In this document: one piece after another, positions 1 through 6,004 of the stretch
Layout of the letters: each line of letters begins with the position of its first letter
How positions within the stretch are numbered: the first letter of the stretch is position 1
Assembly: GCA_946480685.1 (NCBI GenBank)
Contig: CAMLLI010000200.1
Location: forward strand, 1 to 7,241
Length of the DNA stretch: 7,241 bases
From: an uncultured Flammeovirgaceae bacterium
GTDB lineage: Bacteria > Bacteroidota > Bacteroidia > Cytophagales > Cyclobacteriaceae
Direction: 5' to 3'
Notes under the pieces: model-generated
Told to the model about the DNA's origin: nothing
What the model saw: the letters and a program-made list of their open reading frames with translations, nothing else
Databases searched by the model: none
Translations under genes and position numbers: made by a program

Positions 1-44
1 AATTTTTGCGCAGTCTGCGGGAGATATATCTTGTTACTGTTGTA
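1..44. other. Region downstream of rodA, no gene visible
   Basis: The minus strand after the rodA TAA contains a small inverted repeat, CGCAG-A-CTGCG (about 9-19), followed by CAAAAATT. The stem is short and no T-run follows it in the direction of transcription, so it is a poor intrinsic terminator. The window ends before any next gene can be seen, so whether the operon continues is unknown. Confidence 0.4.
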
Positions 45-1316
45 TTATAATCGTTGCAGCACGTGCATACGATGTGCATCCAGTTTCAGCAGGATGAATA
101 ACAGTATGGTAAAACTCCAGAGTGATGAACCACCATAGCTAAAGAACGGCAGCGGTATACCAATTACAGGGAACAACCCGATGGTCATGGCTATGTTGGT
201 TGCAAAGTGGAAGAAGAATATACACGCCACCGAATAACCATATACCCTTGCGAAACGGTTCTTCTGTCGCTCCGCTAAAAATACCACGCGTAAGAGCAAA
301 CCCATAAATAGCGCTATCATCAGTAAGCTTCCAATCCAGCCTTGTTCTTCACCAATGGTACAGAAGATAAAGTCGGTATATTGCTCGGGTACAAATTTCA
401 ATTTCGTCTGCGTGCCTTTCAAAAATCCTTTACCAATTATACCACCACTACCAATCGCTACTTTTGACTGGTATACGTGATACCCTGCACCTAACTGATC
501 AAGCTCCGGGTTGATCAACACCATCACACGTTTCTGATGGTGTTCTTCCAGCAGGTTACTGAATATAAATTCAACACTGGTAATGGTAAAGGCCAATACC
601 AGCGCACCTGCCGTAATAATTGCGAGGCGTTTAATTTTCTTTCTGCGATTCATGTACATGGTAATGCCCCATGCAGCGCCAATCGCCCCGAACAATATCC
701 AGTTGTTCTCAACCAGGAGTGTAAGTATAAATATGACCGCAACACCCAATCCCACCAGCAACAGAAATGGCGACATACCTTCCCTGTAAAACACCAGCAG
801 AAAAACCATGAACACCATAGCTGTTCCGTAGTCCTTTTGAAGAAGGATCAACAATATAGGAGCAGCAATCAATCCAAAGAGTATAATCTGGTTACGAATG
901 TTGTCCATTCTGAAACCGATGGTACCTATATATTTAGCGATCACCAGTGCTGTTGCAAACTTGGCGAATTCAGAGGGCTGTACACCAAATGAACCGAAGC
1001 CCAGCCACGCGCGGTTACCACCTACTTCTTTCCCTATAAAAGGCACCAGTAGCAATAAGAACAACACCACCCCATAAATTATATAGGCAAACGTTTCGTA
1101 GAACCGCATGTCTATAATTAGGATGGCAAGGATAAGTATAGATGATGTAATGATGAACATCATCTGGCGACCGGAGTTCAATGACAGATCGAAGATCGAC
1201 TGTGTTTCATCGTACGTGGCAGAGTATATATTCAGCCAGCCCCACAACACCATGGCACCATAAATCATCACGGTTACCCAATCGATCTTATGCGATATAA
1301 TTTCTTCTTTCCTCAA
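45..1316 (-). CDS. rodA: SEDS-family peptidoglycan glycosyltransferase RodA
   Basis: RodA polymerises lipid II into glycan strands at the membrane and works with PBP2. SEDS signatures are QPSEFAK (113-119), KDYGTAM (161-167), the catalytic loop NPELDQLGAGYHVYQSK (269-285) with presumed catalytic Asp273, AIGSGG (287-292), PEQYTDFIF (310-318) and GLFPVIGIPLPFFSYGGSS (380-398). At 423 residues it is about 50 longer than E. coli RodA; the excess lies between KDYGTAM and the catalytic loop and looks like an extra pair of membrane segments (about 204-253). The start is TTG (1314-1316): an in-frame TAA lies five codons upstream, and the first ATG (codon 17) would cut into the first membrane segment and lose the KIDW motif. 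The gene lies 47 bases after mrdA, a cotranscribed partner arrangement. FtsW is excluded mainly by the mrdA context and the RodA-like loop. Confidence 0.97.
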   Translation of the reverse strand: MRKEEIISHKIDWVTVMIYGAMVLWGWLNIYSATYDETQSIFDLSLNSGRQMMFIITSSILILAILIIDMRFYETFAYIIYGVVLFLLLLVPFIGKEVGGNRAWLGFGSFGVQPSEFAKFATALVIAKYIGTIGFRMDNIRNQIILFGLIAAPILLILLQKDYGTAMVFMVFLLVFYREGMSPFLLLVGLGVAVIFILTLLVENNWILFGAIGAAWGITMYMNRRKKIKRLAIITAGALVLAFTITSVEFIFSNLLEEHHQKRVMVLINPELDQLGAGYHVYQSKVAIGSGGIIGKGFLKGTQTKLKFVPEQYTDFIFCTIGEEQGWIGSLLMIALFMGLLLRVVFLAERQKNRFARVYGYSVACIFFFHFATNIAMTIGLFPVIGIPLPFFSYGGSSLWSFTILLFILLKLDAHRMHVLQRL

Positions 1317-1363
1317 TGCGCTTGACTGTTATAAGGGTGAGCGTTTTTTTACAGGTATATATT

Positions 1364-3187
1364 TTAATGAAGGAATTTACCTTTCAATACATATTCTTCT
1401 ATCTGCGGACGTTTTGTACCGCCCAGTAAATATTTCTCGATCATGAGACTGGCGATTGAAGCCGCGGCACGTCCACCCTGACCCGAGTATTCAACATATA
1501 CTGATATAGCAATTTTAGGATTCTCTTTCGGAGCGAACGCTATAAATACCGAGTGGTCGGGATTCGGCTCGTTCTGTACCGTTCCTGTTTTACCGCACAC
1601 TACTATATCTTTCAGCTTGGCGCGATACTGTGCAGTTCCGGCTTCTACCACGCGTTCCATAGCATCGCGTGCAATTCTGAAGTTAGCAGAATCGATCGTT
1701 GTGTAATGTCTTTCGAGATACTGTGGCAATGGTAAGCCCGTGCTGCCAATCGACTTAATAAGGTGTGGTGTATAATAGTATCCTTTGTTGGCAACGGTGG
1801 CTGCGAAGTTTGCCATTTGTAACGGCACCACCATGTTTTCTCCTTCACCAATGGCGATAGAGTATATATTTGAAAATTTCCATGGGCGTCCTCCGTAAGC
1901 ACGGTCGTAGTACTCAGGGCTCGGCACCAGTCCGCGTTTTTCGTTTGGCAGATCTATACCTAATCTTCTTCCAAAGCCGAAGCTCATAATGTGTTTGTCC
2001 CATTCGGCAAGACCTATACGCGTATCATCAAACGGATTAGCACCTTTACCTTTATTCAGCATTCTGCGCAGTACGTTATGGAAGTACGGGTTGCATGAGT
2101 TCGCTATAGCGCCACGCAAATCTTCATTGGAGTGCGGACCGTGGCAATTGATGATGGAGCGATCGCAGCGTATGCGTGTCTCCGGAGTAATTACTCCTTC
2201 CTGCAGCGCTACCATCGCCTGTGCAATCTTAAATATAGATCCCGGGCGATACTGCGCCATCAACGGACGATTGAACAGCGGCTTGAGACTATCGTTACTG
2301 ATGAGTGCGAAGTTCTTGCTATAGTTTTTACCGGTGAGCAGGTTCGGGTCGTATGAAGGACCTGATACCATGGCCAGTATCTCTCCGGTTGCCGGTTCGA
2401 TGGCGATGATACTTCCTGACTTACCATTTAAAAGAAAAGCTCCGTATTCTTGTAGTGTGAGGTCAATGGTGGATACAAGATCCTGACCGGGTACAGAAAG
2501 TGTGTCATACTTTCCACCTTCGTAAGAACCTTTAATAACACCATCTTTATTTCGCATCAGGTGTTTTACACCACGTTTACCGCGCAGGTATTCTTCGTAG
2601 TAAGCTTCTATACCGCTTTGTCCGATGTAATCGCCCTGTCGGTAAAATCCACTTTTATCCTTGTCAAGTTTATTTTTTGATATTTCACTTACATAGCCAA
2701 TCGCATTGGCTACGGCTTTACTGGCATAGGCTCGCGTAGTTCTGTCTTGTATAAAGAAGCCGGGGAATTCATCCATGTGGTCCTGCACTTTGGCAAGATC
2801 CTGTGTTGACAATTGACGAAGGAATGGGAACGGCTGAAACTGGTTTGCCTTTCTGTTTCTGATCTCCGTTCTGAAATTGATGAAGAGGTCGCGAAGTTCC
2901 TGCGGAGTTTTTTCGAATACCTGGCAGAAACGCGTGCTATCGAAATGCTTTACTTCGTGGAGAATAACCATGAGGTCAAACTCCGGGTTGTTATATACTA
3001 TTAGTTTACCATTACGATCTTTAATGATTCCGCGAATCGGGTATTGAGGTTCTTTACGAATGGCATTTACACCAGCCATCTCTTTGTAGCTGTCTTCAAC
3101 AATTTGTATGAAGAATAACTTTACCAGGAAGATAAAGCCCACCAGGAGAAAAACGAGCTGTAAAACTTCTTTCCGACCTTCGTTCAT
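1364..3187 (-). CDS. mrdA: Penicillin-binding protein 2, elongasome peptidoglycan transpeptidase
   Basis: PBP2 is the class B penicillin-binding protein that crosslinks new lateral-wall peptidoglycan together with RodA. The 607 residues resemble family length (E. coli about 633). Residues 10-30 are the membrane anchor. The pedestal/dimerisation region follows (PIRGIIKDRNGKLIVYN at 50-66; YIGQSGIEAYYEEYLRGKRG at 187-206). The transpeptidase domain covers about 255-590 and contains all three motifs: SxxK as S317-I-F-K320 (nucleophile Ser317), SxN as S364-C-N366, and KTGT at 533-536. A Cys/His cluster (C341, C348, H349, H352) lies between the first two. The ATG at 3185-3187 gives a short cytoplasmic tail before the anchor; the stop is TAA at 1364-1366. 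Its neighbours MreC and RodA are its known partners. FtsI is the alternative, but the context and the match to PBP2-type sequence argue against it. Confidence 0.98.
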   Translation of the reverse strand: MNEGRKEVLQLVFLLVGFIFLVKLFFIQIVEDSYKEMAGVNAIRKEPQYPIRGIIKDRNGKLIVYNNPEFDLMVILHEVKHFDSTRFCQVFEKTPQELRDLFINFRTEIRNRKANQFQPFPFLRQLSTQDLAKVQDHMDEFPGFFIQDRTTRAYASKAVANAIGYVSEISKNKLDKDKSGFYRQGDYIGQSGIEAYYEEYLRGKRGVKHLMRNKDGVIKGSYEGGKYDTLSVPGQDLVSTIDLTLQEYGAFLLNGKSGSIIAIEPATGEILAMVSGPSYDPNLLTGKNYSKNFALISNDSLKPLFNRPLMAQYRPGSIFKIAQAMVALQEGVITPETRIRCDRSIINCHGPHSNEDLRGAIANSCNPYFHNVLRRMLNKGKGANPFDDTRIGLAEWDKHIMSFGFGRRLGIDLPNEKRGLVPSPEYYDRAYGGRPWKFSNIYSIAIGEGENMVVPLQMANFAATVANKGYYYTPHLIKSIGSTGLPLPQYLERHYTTIDSANFRIARDAMERVVEAGTAQYRAKLKDIVVCGKTGTVQNEPNPDHSVFIAFAPKENPKIAISVYVEYSGQGGRAAASIASLMIEKYLLGGTKRPQIEEYVLKGKFLH

Positions 3188-3252
3188 AGTATATAATAAG
3201 GCAAAGTTAAGGTATAGTAAATGTACAGGTGACGCGAGTTTCTTCGATACAT
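3184..3252 (-). CDS. Possible 22-codon leader ORF coupled to mrdA
   Basis: An ATG at 3250-3252 opens a 22-codon frame (M-Y-R-R-N-S-R-H-L-Y-I-Y-Y-T-L-T-L-P-Y-Y-I-L) that ends in a TGA at 3184-3186, overlapping the mrdA ATG in an ATGA. This is the same overlap geometry as mreC-mreD. The product would be basic at its start and rich in Tyr and Leu; I recognise no family. If translated it could couple ribosomes onto mrdA. A frame this short arises easily by chance, and no ribosome binding site is visible, so this is a hypothesis only. Confidence 0.15.
   Translation of the reverse strand: MYRRNSRHLYIYYTLTLPYYIL
3202..3209 (-). promoter_or_regulatory. Possible -7 promoter box upstream of mrdA
   Basis: The minus strand reads TAACTTTG, a full match to the Bacteroidota -7 consensus TAnnTTTG, ending 14 bases before the mrdA ATG. 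I see no TTG at the expected distance upstream, and the leader would be only a few bases long. It might allow mrdA-rodA to be transcribed separately from mreBCD, but a chance match is quite possible. Confidence 0.18.
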
Positions 3253-3273
3253 TACGTGTGCATAAATGTTTGA

Positions 3274-3284
3274 AGAGACTCTCT
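3274..3284. repeat. Second short inverted repeat in the mreD-mrdA gap (AGAGA-C-TCTCT)
   Basis: Five-base arms flank a single C. Its arms can also pair with those of the inverted repeat at 3303-3316, because both are built from AGAGA and TCTCT. The two could form alternative structures in the intergenic RNA. The elements are short and chance is a real alternative. Confidence 0.25.
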
Positions 3285-3302
3285 ATATCTATACTCTGAA
3301 CA

Positions 3303-3316
3303 TTCTCTCAAGAGAA
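3303..3316. repeat. Inverted repeat after mreD (TTCTCT-CA-AGAGAA)
   Basis: The arms TTCTCT and AGAGAA are perfectly complementary around a CA centre; as RNA this would be a 5-base-pair stem with a 4-base loop. It starts 17 bases past the mreD stop codon on the transcribed strand. No T-run follows, so it is not a classical intrinsic terminator. It might instead protect or process the mRNA between mreD and mrdA. Confidence 0.35.
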
Positions 3317-3333
3317 ACGTCAGTGTAAAACAA

Positions 3334-3846
3334 TTAGCGTCTTCTGCTCGGAAACAAAAATTGAGCAATTAAAATTACCAGCATTGTAAAAAAAGTGCTG
3401 GTGATAATTTTCCACAGCGTAAACCAGAACATTCCGAAGCCGCCAGCTTCCATAAAAAATAAAACACTATGGTGTAAAAATACAAGCGGCAACGAATAGA
3501 TAATAAACCACTGGACCCCACCCAACGCAAGAGACGGTGTAGAGTTACTGTCGTAGCCGCCCTGAGGTGTCATGGAATTAAGCCAGAAGTTTCGCACATA
3601 CATAATCAGTACACATGCAAAGGCATGTAACCCGATGCTTTCATAAAACATGTCTACGGCAAAACCCATCAGAAAGCCAATGCCCATCAATACAAGCGGG
3701 TTGGTTTCTACCGGTAACAACAACAGATATAGTATATACAGGAAACAGAATGCTGTATGGAACAGAACCACGTTTTGCAGGATCAATACCTGGTAGAACA
3801 GGTAAATGAAAAACGCTATGATCTGAAAAATCATCCCCCTGCTCAT
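3334..3846 (-). CDS. mreD: Rod-shape-determining membrane protein MreD
   Basis: MreD is the polytopic inner-membrane partner of MreC and an elongasome component. The 170 residues, close to the family norm, are strongly hydrophobic, with about five or six membrane segments (roughly residues 5-24, 29-46, 50-70, 73-88, 108-125 and 140-165). The recognisable family patch is GFLMGFAVDMFYESIGLHAF (57-76), with the Asp in the third segment and the following Gly-Leu-His-Ala turn. The C-terminus is basic (PSRRR). The ATG at 3844-3846 overlaps the mreC stop as ATGA, which favours this start over the Met five codons in. MreD diverges quickly in sequence, so the call rests on topology, the patch and its place between mreC and mrdA. 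A 146-base gap separates it from mrdA. Confidence 0.95.
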   Translation of the reverse strand: MSRGMIFQIIAFFIYLFYQVLILQNVVLFHTAFCFLYILYLLLLPVETNPLVLMGIGFLMGFAVDMFYESIGLHAFACVLIMYVRNFWLNSMTPQGGYDSNSTPSLALGGVQWFIIYSLPLVFLHHSVLFFMEAGGFGMFWFTLWKIITSTFFTMLVILIAQFLFPSRRR

Positions 3847-4679
3847 TTCTCCAATTCGTTAACAGCCTGCTCCAAAGAATCCAATTCGTGCTTCAGCTCG
3901 CTTTTAACTACTGTTACATACGAGAGCTTGCGGAAGTCTTGCGCCAGTTTTACACTCAGGTCGTATGACAGCGCTTCGTTACCCAGCTGTACATCTACAA
4001 CCGTTCCGATCATGATGCCTTCCGGGAAGATGGCATTGAATCCGGACGTAACAACCGTATCGCCCACCATCGGGTTTACGTGACGAGGTATATATTTCAG
4101 CTTAACAAGTCCGGGGTCGTGACCTTCCCACTGTACCGAACCAAAATGACCGGTGCGCTTGAGAACGGCAGACACCATCATATCAATGTGCAGCAAAGAT
4201 GTTACGACACCATAATGATTGGAAACCATTTTTACTTTGCCCACTACGCCCAGCGGACTGATAACAGCCATGCCGGGAGCAACGCCGTCATCTTCGCCTT
4301 TATTTATAGTGATAAAGTTTTTGAACTGGTCAACATGGTTGTTCACCACCTTGGCACTTACAAAATCAAATCGTCTGGTGAGGGTTGTATCGCGCAGAGC
4401 CAGCGTGTCGGTTTCAAGCCGCAGGTTATCTTCTTCCACACGTCTGCGCAGTATGGCATTCTCTTCTGCGAGCGTTGTGTTTACATCGCGCAGCAAAAAG
4501 TAATCGCGTATACTTTGCGAGAAATTGTTCAGGGATGCTACTACGGTATTGGAAGAGTTAAAAAATTTGGCTCCCTGGTATGCATTGTTTTCCACCACGA
4601 GCCAAAAGCAAAATACTTCCAGCACGATAAACGTAAAGAAGGCCCTGTACTGATAGATGAAATAAAATAGACGCTCCAT
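3843..4679 (-). CDS. mreC: Rod-shape-determining protein MreC
   Basis: MreC is a bitopic membrane protein whose periplasmic part binds and activates PBP2 within the elongasome. The protein has 278 residues. Residues 1-10 are a short cytoplasmic start, 11-29 form the single membrane anchor, and about 62-98 form a charged heptad-like coiled coil (AEENAILRRRVEEDNLRLE). Two beta-barrel subdomains follow; their signatures are INKGEDDGVAPGMAVISPLG (125-144) and VGDTVVTSGFNAIFPEGIMI (205-224). A short charged tail from about 260 (KSELKHELDSLEQAVNELEK) looks helical. The ATG at 4677-4679 is preceded by GGAG with 4 bases between, unusually Shine-Dalgarno-like for this phylum. The TGA at 3843-3845 overlaps the mreD ATG in an ATGA, which points to translational coupling. 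Identity is firm from the domain layout and position. Confidence 0.97.
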   Translation of the reverse strand: MERLFYFIYQYRAFFTFIVLEVFCFWLVVENNAYQGAKFFNSSNTVVASLNNFSQSIRDYFLLRDVNTTLAEENAILRRRVEEDNLRLETDTLALRDTTLTRRFDFVSAKVVNNHVDQFKNFITINKGEDDGVAPGMAVISPLGVVGKVKMVSNHYGVVTSLLHIDMMVSAVLKRTGHFGSVQWEGHDPGLVKLKYIPRHVNPMVGDTVVTSGFNAIFPEGIMIGTVVDVQLGNEALSYDLSVKLAQDFRKLSYVTVVKSELKHELDSLEQAVNELEK

Positions 4680-4690
4680 TAAACTCCAGT
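4680..4690 (-). promoter_or_regulatory. Shine-Dalgarno-like site before mreC
   Basis: The minus strand reads ACTGGAGTTTA directly before the mreC ATG. GGAG (4684-4687) ends 4 bases from the start codon. The other starts in this window lack a comparable purine-rich site, as usual for Bacteroidota, so this one may be chance or may help reinitiation after the 69-base mreB-mreC gap. Confidence 0.3.
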
Positions 4691-4748
4691 TAAGGTGCGT
4701 TTAGTTTCTGATAATATTCGTACCTCACCCATTCGCAACCGCCCAGGC

Positions 4749-5774
4749 TTAGGTCATTAACACAGCACGGAACTGTGAAATATTCTTTAATGCCTGACCT
4801 GTTCCGCGAACAACGGCACGAAGCGGATCGTCTGCAACGTGAATCGGAAGTTTGGTTTTAAGGGCAAGACGTTTGTCCAATCCTCTCAGCAAAGCTCCAC
4901 CACCAGTCAGGTATATACCGCGTTCGTATATATCCGCTGAAAGTTCAGGAGGAGAAGTTTCCAATGCTTTGAGAACAGCTTCTTCGAGTTTGGAAACAGA
5001 TTTATCAAGCGCGAAGGCAACTTCAGAATAGGATATCTTGATTGTCTTGGGTATACCGGTCATCAGATCGCGACCACGGATTTCGTAATCGTCTGGTCCG
5101 TCATCAAGTTCCGTCAGGGCAGAACCAACTTCGATCTTCACTTTCTCAGCCGAGCGCTCACCAATCAGCAGGTTGTGCTGGCGTCTCATATAGTCGAGTA
5201 TATCGCGGTTGAACGTATCGCCCGCTACGCGGATGGACTGGTCGCACACAATACCCGAGAGGGCAATCACGGCAATATCCGTTGTTCCACCGCCTATATC
5301 TACGATCATGTTGCCGATCGGCTGTTCTATATCTATACCTGTACCGATCGCAGCAGAGATCGGTTCATAGATCATATATACTTCTTTGGCACCGGCATGT
5401 TCAGCTGAGTCGCGCACGGCACGCTTCTCAACTTCGGTTATACCAGACGGGATACAGATCACCATTCTGTAAGATGGCGGGAAGAGGCGCTTACCGGTGT
5501 CCACCATTTTGATCAGACCACGCAGCATCATCTCGGCAGCCTGGAAGTCGGCAATCACACCTTCCTTCAGCGGGCGTATGGTCTTGATGTGATCATGGGT
5601 CTTCTCATGCATCTGCATAGCTTCACGGCCAATGGCCAGCACCTTGTTGTTTACTTTGTCGAGAGCGATGATAGAAGGCTCATCCACTACGATCTTATCT
5701 TTGTGAATGATAAGGGTGTTTGCTGTTCCCAGATCTATTGCAATGTCACTGGTGAAGAAATCAAAAAATGCCAT
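4749..5774 (-). CDS. mreB: Rod-shape-determining actin homologue MreB
   Basis: MreB is the ATP-binding actin-like protein that forms antiparallel filaments on the inner face of the membrane and orients the elongasome. The 341-residue length is normal. Visible landmarks are: an aromatic, probably membrane-inserting N-terminus (MAFFDFFTSD); phosphate-1 loop DLGTANT at residues 14-20; YEPISAA with the presumed catalytic Glu137; phosphate-2 loop DIGGGTTDIAV at 159-169; and the adenosine motif TGGGALLRGLD at 290-300. The ATG at 5772-5774 gives the usual N-terminus just before the first phosphate loop. The stop is TAA at 4749-4751. It is first in the cell-shape cluster, 69 bases before mreC, and is preceded by a candidate promoter and two palindromes. 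Nothing essential is missing. DnaK-type ATPases share the fold, but the length and motifs fit MreB. Confidence 0.99.
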   Translation of the reverse strand: MAFFDFFTSDIAIDLGTANTLIIHKDKIVVDEPSIIALDKVNNKVLAIGREAMQMHEKTHDHIKTIRPLKEGVIADFQAAEMMLRGLIKMVDTGKRLFPPSYRMVICIPSGITEVEKRAVRDSAEHAGAKEVYMIYEPISAAIGTGIDIEQPIGNMIVDIGGGTTDIAVIALSGIVCDQSIRVAGDTFNRDILDYMRRQHNLLIGERSAEKVKIEVGSALTELDDGPDDYEIRGRDLMTGIPKTIKISYSEVAFALDKSVSKLEEAVLKALETSPPELSADIYERGIYLTGGGALLRGLDKRLALKTKLPIHVADDPLRAVVRGTGQALKNISQFRAVLMT

Positions 5775-5830
5775 GTATCTGTATTCCCTATGTTTAAAAA
5801 TTATGTCTTAGAACTAACCAAGATAGCGCC

Positions 5831-5842
5831 TGCAAAATTGCA
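5831..5842. repeat. Short inverted repeat TGCAA-AA-TTGCA upstream of mreB
   Basis: TGCAAAATTGCA has perfect 5-base arms around a 2-base centre. It ends one base before the neighbouring 17-base inverted repeat, so the two form a tandem palindromic block at 5831-5860 in the mreB leader. Its size and symmetry resemble a transcription-factor half-site pair, but no factor can be named from the sequence. Confidence 0.45.
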
Positions 5843-5843
5843 T

Positions 5844-5860
5844 TTAATTTACCAAATTAA
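5844..5860. repeat. AT-rich inverted repeat upstream of mreB (7-base arms, 3-base centre)
   Basis: TTAATTT, then ACC, then AAATTAA: the 7-base arms are perfectly complementary. With a single-base bulge the pairing continues outwards (CAT on the left, ATG on the right). It lies about 70 bases before the mreB start and just downstream of the start site expected from the candidate promoter. It could be a dimeric-protein operator or a weak stem-loop in the mRNA leader. There is no T-run that would suggest a terminator. Confidence 0.5.
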
Positions 5861-5874
5861 TGAGTATCAGTATA

Positions 5875-5905
5875 AAAATGTAATTTTTTTAGAGCGCCTG
5901 AACAA
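5875..5905 (-). promoter_or_regulatory. Candidate Bacteroidota-type promoter upstream of mreB
   Basis: On the minus strand a TTG (5903-5905) is followed by 20 bases and then TACATTTT (5875-5882). This matches the Bacteroidota primary-sigma consensus (TTG or TTTG, about 19-21 bases, TAnnTTTG) with one mismatch at the last base of the -7 box. Transcription would start near 5868-5870, giving a leader of about 95 bases before the mreB ATG, with the two inverted repeats near its 5' end. It is the best-spaced candidate I found in the purH-mreB gap. It is a motif match only, with no experimental support. Confidence 0.35.
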
Positions 5906-6004
5906 TCCAGTCGGTGAACGACAATGGTTCGAGGTTGCTGGCTCACGGTTTCACGTCTAACGAATGGCTATACATAAAACCTTGCGCCAACCCGGAGCTA
6001 TATA

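Noticed and set aside
9..19. Inverted repeat CGCAG-T-CTGCG considered as the rodA terminator
   Set aside because: The stem is only five pairs around one base, and on the transcribed strand it is followed by an A-run, not a T-run.
537..992. A 151-codon plus-strand open frame opposite rodA
   Set aside because: It is antisense to a conserved gene; its His-, Gln- and Asn-rich composition is a reflection of codons for hydrophobic membrane segments.
1317..1363. The 47-base mrdA-rodA gap considered as a promoter or terminator
   Set aside because: It contains an A-run but no hairpin and no TAnnTTTG box; it looks like a plain intercistronic spacer.
4080..4670. A 196-codon plus-strand open frame opposite mreC
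   Set aside because: It is fully antisense to mreC, and its translation is Cys-, His- and Tyr-rich, as expected of a shadow frame.
4680..4748. The 69-base mreB-mreC gap considered as holding a separate promoter
   Set aside because: No TAnnTTTG box or useful dyad is present; only the Shine-Dalgarno-like GGAG near mreC stands out.
5924..5934. GGTTCGAGG on the plus strand, resembling a tRNA T-arm or a tRNA relic
   Set aside because: The bases flanking the would-be T-loop do not form a stem, and no acceptor or anticodon arm is visible nearby.
5589..5960. A 123-codon open frame on the plus strand running from inside mreB into the purH-mreB gap
   Set aside because: Most of it is antisense to the unmistakable mreB gene, its product resembles nothing I recognise, and every real gene here is on the other strand.
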